DNA of 64,000 bases from Trichosphaerium sp. ATCC 40318 (lineage: Eukaryota > Discosea > Flabellinia > Trichosidae), in contig JALMLS010000577.1 of NCBI GenBank assembly GCA_038496445.1, forward strand, positions 124,001-188,000, read 5' to 3'. The notes beneath the pieces are model-generated. The model was not told the DNA's origin. It ran no database searches and was given only the letters and a program-made list of their open reading frames with translations. The position numbers and the translations under genes were made by a program. The number at the start of each line of letters is the position of its first letter. Within the stretch, counting starts at the first letter, position 1. Positions 56,498 to 64,000 of the stretch are shown piece after piece.

Positions 56498-58138
56498 ATG
56501 GCGCATCAATCAAAAAAACCCTACGCTGCAAGAAAGGAAAATAAAAGTCTATTATCTCTACCACTTGAGATTACAGCTAAAATATGCTCTGAGCTATGCG
56601 ATATTGATCTCTTCGCGATATATTGCACCTCTTCCCTCTTTGTGAGCATTATAAGAGATATTATTGGTTTTCGCTCTGCTAGAGTTCCTTCCGTTGATTA
56701 TGCGACCCGTATGAGACAATACGACGGATTCAGATGCTACACAGAGATGATTTATTGTATACCGGCGCTAGAAGACGAACCGGCATCGCTTGAGGCATTT
56801 TCAGGGTTTCAAAGGATTAGTTTTGATGACTTTACGCAAGTAAAGGAGGATGAAGACTACGAGGATCCTGTAGTGGAAGTAAATGACGATAACATACGAT
56901 TTTTATCTGGCGTTCAAGCACTTGACTTGACTGCAACAGAGTGTATTGTGACAGACGAAGGACTGCGTCATATTGCCGGAGTCAAAGATTTATCAATCAA
57001 TAGCCAATCCATAACCGGATCTGGATTTGTTCATCTTGAGGGTATACAAAAACTTAGATTGGGTACTTGGACTGTCCCTGTATCTCCCAAGTTTCTGCTG
57101 GGACTAGAGAAGCTGAATGTAAACGCAACTGAGTATATTACAGATGAGAATATAAAGTATCTTTCAAACTTAAAAAGTTTGACTTTTTTCAGGCTTCCAA
57201 ATGTGAGTGAAAAGGGCTTTAAACATTTAGTTAACCTCAAAGATTTGACTCTTATTGGTAATAATACCTTCACAGAAGACTGCTTTAAGTATATGACAAA
57301 CCTGGAATCACTGGAACTGAACAGTACTTCATTCACTGACGATTGCTTCAAGCACTTGACAAATCTTAAAAAAATTGACTTGGTGGTAAACACAAACATT
57401 ACAGCCAAGGCGTTTCAACACCTCCAACACCTTGAGGAAGTCAGCGTAATGTTTTCATCAGCACTGAAAATGGATTGTTTTAAGTATATGTCTGGTGTTA
57501 GAACAATCAGTACTACAGGCAATGAAGGTACTATGCCATATGACAAGTGTTTAACCTACTTTGGTGTTGGTAGTATCAAAGAATGTCATTTTTCTTACGC
57601 AAGAGGGCTAACATCAGAAGGAATAAAGTACCTCGCTGGTGCCCACACTATCGATATACCTGGATCATCCCTTGACGATGAAGCCTTGAAATGTCTGTCA
57701 GGTGTTGACACAATAATATTAAACAGTTGCAAAAACATTACCGACGAAGGACTAAAGTACATTTGTGGTGCGAGCCATGTTTCTTTGAATAGCACAAATA
57801 TAACCGACAACGGACTGAAGCACCTCTCTCGTGTGTATCATGTTCATCTTAAAGATGTTTCAGGTATAACAAACGAGGGTATGAAGTATCTCAAGAGCGT
57901 CCGAGTGTTATCGATTGGGTACACTTCTATTGGTGATTTGGGTTTATCCTATTTGAATTTTCCTCCCCTTTATAGCATCAACGTAATGTTCACTCCAGTC
58001 ACTGCTGAAGGAATTAAGATGTTGGCTGGTGTACCTTTTATCACTTGTGTTGAAAGTATTGGCGATACTATACCAAAGAGTTGCATGGGAAAGTCAAGTT
58101 TGAGGACAGTACCAGACTCATTTGGAGGCCCATTTTAG
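56498..58138 (+). CDS. F-box/leucine-rich-repeat protein, intronless
   Basis: 546 residues in one uninterrupted frame, unusual in this intron-dense window. An F-box lies near residues 19-60 (LLSLPLEITAKICSELCDID then LFAIYCTSSLFVSIIRD). From about residue 130 to 520 there are some 17 LRRs of 20-24 residues of the cysteine-containing type, pattern ITDEGLKYLxGxxxLxL (examples VTDEGLRHIAGVKDLSI, ITDENIKYLSNLKSLTF, FTDDCFKHLTNLKKIDL, ITDNGLKHLSRVYHVHL). The family role is substrate adaptor in an SCF ubiquitin ligase; the target is unknown. Absence of introns could mean retroposition or recent family expansion. Confidence 0.85.
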   Translation: MAHQSKKPYAARKENKSLLSLPLEITAKICSELCDIDLFAIYCTSSLFVSIIRDIIGFRSARVPSVDYATRMRQYDGFRCYTEMIYCIPALEDEPASLEAFSGFQRISFDDFTQVKEDEDYEDPVVEVNDDNIRFLSGVQALDLTATECIVTDEGLRHIAGVKDLSINSQSITGSGFVHLEGIQKLRLGTWTVPVSPKFLLGLEKLNVNATEYITDENIKYLSNLKSLTFFRLPNVSEKGFKHLVNLKDLTLIGNNTFTEDCFKYMTNLESLELNSTSFTDDCFKHLTNLKKIDLVVNTNITAKAFQHLQHLEEVSVMFSSALKMDCFKYMSGVRTISTTGNEGTMPYDKCLTYFGVGSIKECHFSYARGLTSEGIKYLAGAHTIDIPGSSLDDEALKCLSGVDTIILNSCKNITDEGLKYICGASHVSLNSTNITDNGLKHLSRVYHVHLKDVSGITNEGMKYLKSVRVLSIGYTSIGDLGLSYLNFPPLYSINVMFTPVTAEGIKMLAGVPFITCVESIGDTIPKSCMGKSSLRTVPDSFGGPF

Positions 58139-58374
58139 AATAATTATTTTGCACGTGCTCCTCTATGTGCACTCAAAAATGTAAGGGACAGAATAAAAGA
58201 AGCAACAATAATGTAACGTTTAAAAGAATCCAAAAATGACTTGTCAAAAATTGCCGTTAACTGCCGTTAACTTTTCTTCAAACGTAGTTCTAATCAATTC
58301 ACGGAAAGCAGTGTAAACCCAAGAACGCGTAAATATACTGCTATTATTATTCACCACGATAGGTGTTCTGATTT

Positions 58375-61119
58375 TTACATGTTATTGAACTCTTCTAAAT
58401 CCAAGTCATCATCGCTAATTTCCCAGTCTACATCTGCTGCTTCTGTCTTCATTTCAGTTATACCAGATACATCTTCAAGGTAGTCTGGTCGCAATAGAGC
58501 CTTAAGGACGAACTCAAAGCCTTTTGTGTTGTATTCATTCAAAATCTAATCAGAAATTAATAAGAAAATGGACACAACATTTTCTGAAAAGCTCTTAATT
58601 ACCGTGTCAGAGCAAGCCACACATTTATCATATGCGTGTCCATGTATAACCATATTTTGATAGTGTGATAAGAACCCTCTGACTTGATGAGGCACCTGAA
58701 TAACTTAGTTAAAAACCAATAACTTGGCTGGTAATCCAGAAAACTAGCGCACCATTCCAAGTTCAGTTGAAGTCTGCTCTGACAACTCTTTCTTTTGCTC
58801 AGCAGGAGCTAGAGCCCTTGTTTCACTATATTAGCAATGTAACATAATTATAGCAAGAGGGTACCCTTTAGGGTGGCACCACACTGACACCGCCAATTCA
58901 GAAGCCATTGCCGAAGTGATAAAACTCAACCCAGGTCTAGTTACAGTACACTGCCTATCAAGTGTCCTACTCGTCAGCGACTAATTCCATGTTAACCACA
59001 AAGTAACACGACTTGAGTAATACAATATAGAACGTACATCACGTGGCGCAACTACGTCATTGCAAAAATAGCAACCCAAGCGAGTGTAGTCCTTGGCACC
59101 TGTTTTGTTTGGTAAACCATGCCTCATAACAACAAACGTATCAAATCCCATGGCAGCGTTGATTGCAAGCTTGTTATGGAATTGACAGAGAAGTGTAGGT
59201 AACCAACGAGCTTCACGTGAATCCAAGAGAAGAAATACAACATCATGTTCTTGTATAAGCTTGGATAGATCTTTTTCTGTCTTTTTCAATACTTCTTTTT
59301 CTTTTTCTGATTCAGCGTGATGTCCAGGCATTGGTATCATCATCTCTACACCTTTAGCGTCCTATATTGGCTACTATTAGCTGTATATGAAGCGGTTATT
59401 ACTTACAAGATCAGGGAAGATCTTTTGGAGCATGCTAGCAGCTGCTATAGCTTTTGGTCTACCGCCGTTAAGACAGTCTTCATACGTGAAAAGAGTTTGT
59501 CTAACTGGATTCGAAAACGAAACTTTACCGCTGTCCACGAGTGTTATTTTCCGTACACCCCATGACTAATGCTGTGAGCGGATATTATAAAGTTATTGAA
59601 TAAGCTATACCATTAGAGAACGTGCAACATTACATCCCAAGGTACCAGCACCAAGCAAAAGGCATTTCATCTTTGAAATTTTCTCTAGTTCCAAACCAGG
59701 TAGGATTTGCCATCGCATCAGCTTCAAGTTCAAATCTACTGCGTTTGCTGCGAGCCTATATATTGTGTTAGTTTTCCACCTATCATTTGTTGCTAGAGAA
59801 TCCTTCTGCGCACTTTTTTGGGTCCATTGTCTGCCCAAGGTTCATGTATTTTGGCTTCAACTTTCCTTTGCTTCGCTCCCACCCATACACTTTTGGTTGC
59901 TCGTTAGGATCACCTAACGTATATTAGTCACTATAGTTATTGTAATAAAGATAATTGCGTACTTTTAGACATTGTAATGTATGACACACGAGACATTGAA
60001 ATATCTTTGTTGTTCCGCCTATAGTTGCTGTTAAGACAGCAATTATTGTATTGCTGTGGGTTACCTATTCACGCGATATGCGATGATATTGACGTCCGTA
60101 ACACCCCATTTTGTTGACAATAGATACAATAGATTCCTTAGAGGCCAGCTAGCATTTTTTTCTTTACCACATGGATCAGCAAATGAAACAAAGCACTGAA
60201 TAATTCGCATTAGTTTTAGATTAGAAGGTGTTCAAATAGTTACCTCTTCGCCAGGATTCCAGTACTCATCCCACTCACTCAATTGTCCAACAGTTACTTT
60301 ACCATCTTTACTCTTACGTACAATGGTTACTGAAACGCCCTTATCAACAAAGGATTGCATTTGTTGATGATATGAAGATACCTTAAAAAAAATCAAGTTA
60401 GAAACTTTCAATTCTCAACTTGTATCACGTGCTTCAGACTCATTGAATACTGTCGAAAGCGAAACTGTAGGTTTGCTTAGTTTTGCAGCACTTGTAGAAG
60501 AAGCTAAAGCAGGAAATGCAAACCTTATAAAGTAAGTACTTGACGTGTCAACGAGCAGAGCGCAAAGTTAGTTGGTACCAATAGTAAAACTGGAATTTCT
60601 TCAAGTTGGCATAAGTAATTACAACAAAGCGGTTAAGAAGCGCTGTGTTTGTTATGGCAGCACCAGATTTAATATCAGCTAGTATCTAAAGAGCGTAAGT
60701 AAGCGATTGGATGAGTTTTGGGATTAAACGAATTCTCAAATTCATAAGGCTTCATTTTAGGCAGTACTTTATTTCCTTCAGCGTTTAGTAGGCTTGTTTT
60801 ATCGAGCTTTTTAAAGTCGTCGAGAGTGTTGGTGTTGATAAGGCTTCCTTTCATAGGAATATGGCCTAGCGGAGCTCTGAGCCAGGTGTTAATTCATTGT
60901 AGGTGCGAATATTCGTAACTGAAAGTTTTCAGCGTTAAACGCTTCTGTGGTAACAAATGCGCACGGTGGGAGCTCTTGCGCTACATTTGGCGTATAGTAG
61001 GCTCCCAGTGGCACTGCGTCATCTTTGAGTTTGTAGACATCAAGCTTCTTCGATACTAGTTCGTGCCAGAAGCCAATATCAACTGTACTAATAAAAGACT
61101 CGTATTTAACTTGTGACAT
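58375..61119 (-). CDS. ATG7: E1-like autophagy enzyme ATG7
   Basis: Activates ATG8 and ATG12 for conjugation. The ATG is at 61119 ([20 protein letters not shown]), followed by [20 protein letters not shown]. Middle exons carry [20 protein letters not shown] and the ATP-binding [24 protein letters not shown]-like [54 protein letters not shown] and [14 protein letters not shown] (zinc-binding CxxC) follow. The catalytic cysteine is in [17 protein letters not shown]. The C-terminus has EVSDDD-like [17 protein letters not shown] at 58375, the ATG8-docking acidic tail. About a dozen short introns are inferred. All catalytic elements are present. Confidence 0.92.
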
Positions 61120-61218
61120 GGCGTTGTTAACCAGTTTGGTAGTAAAGTAAAATTCACACATACCGCTGTTGACTTTAGAAACCATCTGTACAACTTATTA
61201 CAACGTGGGGATGTAACG
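61120..61218. promoter_or_regulatory. Divergent promoter, ATG7 and NPRL2
   Basis: 99 bp between opposed start codons of two genes in autophagy/TORC1 control. No conserved motif is recognised by eye. Confidence 0.45.
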
Positions 61219-63133
61219 ATGATACATTGTTTGTTTTATTCAGAGTTTGATAACGCTCGTGGGCCCAAATTACATGTACAGGTACTAAGATAGCTTAAAA
61301 TCGTATTTCGTTTATAACTAACGCATGTAGGCACCTGACAAGTACATAAATAGTCAAAATGTTCTTTGACGCTCATAAATCACTTAGTTTCATTGCCACA
61401 GAGCTTTTTGATCGCATATCTGAGTTCTTAATAACAGGCGAGAATTTATGTGGCAAACTTATCACACTGTACGTCACAACAGTTATGAGTAGACCACTCA
61501 TTCGCTCAGCAAAATGCCATCGATGTTCAGCACAACATTTGCAACGCCAGACGATGCCAAAGACATCAAGACACTGGCTGTACGCCTACCAGTCTACAAC
61601 CACGATATATTGACTGTGCCAACAGCAGGCAAACAAAGAACAGGGATGCATAATCGTGGGCTGCCCGATCTACCTAAAATCTCCAGAATACAAGCGTAAC
61701 GCCTTCCATTTTAATGTTGCTGCTGTCATCTCAGGTGCGAACAGAATCTCAAATCCTGAGGATTAAAGTCAGTTCTAGGCACTGAAGAGGAGCGTAGGAC
61801 ATTCACGCCCGTGCTGCGAAAGGTAAGTGACCTAAAATAGGAATGTATTAAGATTGACAATGGATGCACAGCTAGGATTCTTTTTTACTCACATGGAACT
61901 CTTCAATAAATTTCTATCTCAAAATCCGACCAAAGAGAATGTCAAACGAATATTTACTACAATGCTTCATGATCTAAACACAAAAGGTACTAAAATAAAT
62001 GTTACAGTACCTCCACTGTTTTTGCTTCACAAACAAAGAAAGTCATTGACTTAACTTTTTGAACTTCAGGGTCTACTATGATTGATATTAAACCCCATGA
62101 TACTCTGCATTTTAAACTTATAGAACGACATGATACACCAAAGGAGGTACTTACATAGCTCCCCTCTCACTAGAGGTAAGATAGTAATTTGTTCTTCAAA
62201 CAGGTTTTCGAGTATGAAGTCCCAGTACCATTGGTTGACTTGCACAGTCTGGTAGGATCGTCATGGGATCTTGTTATCATAAAGGTAATGTCCATTCTCT
62301 TTTTTTTGTTTATGATCACGTGCTTATGAGTCTATTTATAGCTTGTAAAATACATAGATGGCATAAACCATGTCAAAAAGATAGCCAGCTTGGCTGATGT
62401 GCAGATTGATATTGCAAAGAATGCGATAGCTCACCTTCTTTACTACGAACTCGTCTCGATGGTTGATCTCTTCCAGTATACTAACATGTATGCTATTACG
62501 CCTAAGATTAGATTGTTGGCAAATGACCACAAGATGCAAGCAGAATGCGTCCGTTTAGTAGCAAAGGATCGTAAGTATTCATATTATCGTCATTTTTCTT
62601 ACCTTGCCAAAATAGCCGAGTCACCTCCCAAGTTCTCAAAGGTATTCTCTCTGTACTGCGCTTTAAAGCCTGGTAAACCTCTCAAGAACTTTGCAAAGGA
62701 GCACGCACCAGCTAATGCGAATGTTGATCTCAGGTCAGTTGGAGACATTGGTTTGTTTTGCTTTTTATACTGACATCCTCACTTTAGGAGTTTAATAACA
62801 TTTGGTGTCATGAACGGATTACTAAGGCGTATTCAATTGTACGACATTATCCATCTTTCTTTTTCAGTAGTGTAACCACCGTAGGTACCCTCTTTCATTG
62901 TCGAACCTGATACGCATTGGAGACCCTTCAGTAGACTCAGCAATACCTAACGTTGAAGAGTACGTTTCCTGTTTTTATTGCAATACAAAAAAATAAGATT
63001 GTCTGTGCTCCAGCAATGTTTAACATTCGCTAGGCTCATCGATGGTCAACACTGCTTTGATGAGATATGTTGTAAACTTAATCTATCCTACATGCGCGCA
63101 GCTACCCATTTCGGATACACGCTAGGAAGGTGA
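61219..63133 (+). CDS. NPRL2: GATOR1 subunit NPRL2
   Basis: Nitrogen-permease-regulator-like 2, part of the GATOR1 GAP complex that turns off Rag GTPases and TORC1 on amino acid shortage. The ATG is at 61219 (MIHCLFYSEFDNARGPKLHV). ELFDRISEFLITGENLCGKL follows, then an exon specific to this organism (about 25 residues, KMPSMFSTTFATPDDAKDIK) and IIVGCPIYLKSPEYKRNAFH. Next come FEYEVPVPLVDLHSLVGSS, WDLVIIKLVKYIDGINHVKK, LLYYELVSMVDLFQYTNMYA, PKFSKVFSLYCALKPGKPL, LITFGVMNGLLRRIQLYP and HCFDEICCKLNLSYMRAATH, stop at 63133. Order and length agree with the family. Confidence 0.9.
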
Positions 63134-63256
63134 CTACCCTTCATCATTGTAACTGTATAAAACACCATTGTATTGAGTTTGAGGTTCCCTTAAATTTACG
63201 AAGGCCGGCGCTGTTGTTGACTGTCAAATAATTCGTTTATATTCCAATTACACAAC

Positions 63257-63880
63257 ATGTACTACACACTAGCTCTTTTCTTGGCTATTATCTGTATTGT
63301 CGCTGCTCAAGGAGATGCAGGATGCTCCTGTAAAGGCGTGGCATGTAACTGTTGCGCAGAATACGAGAACGGACCTCTCACTCTATCAACATGCGCTGAT
63401 TTGACATGGGACGCTGCGAATAAAGTATGACACCTATTTCTGATTTTTTTATGGCGCAAGGCTTTAGTTTAACGAAAATTAGAGCGTGGGTGCCGAAATA
63501 ACCTTTGGAGGCGCTGAGGTTCTTCAAACATCATTCTCTCGTACGTATTTTAGAAAAATCACGTGAATATTTCCAAGCTTATAAGCTAACTAGAGAGTCA
63601 TCCTTCCGAATGCATTAATGTCGGTTTATTCAAGCTATGGTAAGAATCACGTGTGATACCTTTCCGTTTTAATAATATTGTTTCTTCAAGCTTTACAATG
63701 GAAAATGCTACGCTAACAAACACCGGTGCTTGTGCTTGCTTTAGTGTCGCCTTTACCACGTTTGGCGTTAACGTTGCCCTCCCTCTTGGTTTTATGAATG
63801 TACCTGATGACACGTTTGTGTGCCCTACTACATCTCAAGGTACTAATATATCTCTTATTGACTTCCCAATCCCCATCTAA
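63257..63880 (+). CDS. Small cysteine-rich secreted protein (DUF4773-like)
   Basis: The ATG is at 63257 with a clear signal peptide (MYYTLALFLAIICIVAAQG), then GCSCKGVACNCCAEY, LTLSTCADLTWDAANK, and after introns SVGAEITFGGAEVLQTSFS, HPSECINVGLFKLC and TNTGACACFSVAFTTFGVNV. LPLGFMNVPDDTFVCPTTSQ follows, with the stop at 63880. The spacing CxC...CxCC...C...C...CxC resembles the DUF4773 domain of small secreted proteins. Three introns (about 63428-63481, 63541-63592 and 63639-63692) are supported by GT/AG and reading frame. Function unknown. Confidence 0.72.
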
Positions 63881-64000
63881 CCCCATTGTTAGCTCAATGC
63901 AAAGTTGGAGAGAATAAGAAACGTTAAAGTTTAAATAAATATTCTTGGTTTCACAAAAAAAAAAAAGGAGTTGTTGCTCACAGGGTCTTATACAAACCAC

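Noticed and set aside
57031-57408. 125-codon minus-strand frame
   Set aside because: Antisense shadow of the F-box/LRR gene.
61359-61613. Apparent frame disruption in NPRL2
   Set aside because: Two ordinary introns (41 and 45 nt) around a 25-residue exon restore the frame exactly.

Overview
This window is nuclear DNA from a compact, intron-dense eukaryote. Nearly all the conserved proteins can be read only after removing many introns of about 35-60 nt. These introns usually begin GTACGT, GTACG or GTAAG and end in a short pyrimidine stretch plus AG. There are no bacterial-type operons or ribosome binding sites. Genes sit 100-300 bp apart and several pairs are head-to-head. The content (DENND10, PIGQ, TFIP11, PTEN, a C2-AGC kinase, EI24, CENP-I, ORC2, ATG7, NPRL2, SDF2, SUCLA2, SDHB) is general eukaryotic. 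A fused aspartokinase/homoserine dehydrogenase and a peptidase-S74 (myelin-regulatory-factor-type) protein suggest a free-living protist. An amoebozoan is my best guess, held with low confidence; the taxon is not settled by what I can see.

Layout. 0-6.3 kb: the 5' part of a Kelch gene, DENND10, a Q/RS/RGG-rich nuclear protein, and PIGQ (GPI anchor synthesis). 6.3-12.8 kb: a transposon graveyard with a hAT-type TIR element, decayed copies of it, a truncated two-gene Harbinger-like element and a truncated hAT transposase. A nearly CpG-free block (about 5.64-8.03 kb) covers part of this region and runs into the 3' half of PIGQ. 12.8-16.7 kb: a long gene that appears to join an S74 self-cleaving factor to an alpha/beta-hydrolase. 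17-26.7 kb: a tandem-repeat protein, YIPF5, aspartokinase-homoserine dehydrogenase, and TFIP11 (spliceosome disassembly). 26.8-31.3 kb: PTEN and a C2-AGC kinase, tail to tail. 31.5-38 kb: a type I membrane protein, mitochondrial release factor 1, a GNAT acetyltransferase, EI24, and an EFHD-like EF-hand protein. 38-43.9 kb: CENP-I (inner kinetochore) and a TPR-OTU deubiquitinase candidate. 44-56 kb: an inverted pair of lineage-specific genes (one frameshifted) flanking SUCLA2, SDHB, SDF2, ORC2, an ABHD-type hydrolase and a YbjQ-domain protein. 56-64 kb: an F-box/LRR protein, ATG7, NPRL2 and a small cysteine-rich secreted protein.

Functional links. SUCLA2 and SDHB catalyse consecutive TCA-cycle steps and diverge from an 84-bp spacer. 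ATG7 and NPRL2 (autophagy conjugation, and TORC1 inhibition via GATOR1) diverge from a 99-bp spacer, and EI24 also belongs to autophagy. PTEN and the AGC kinase would act on opposite sides of PIP3 signalling. Gene coordinates are given from start codon to stop codon and include introns. Exon joins were inferred by eye from splice motifs and family conservation.
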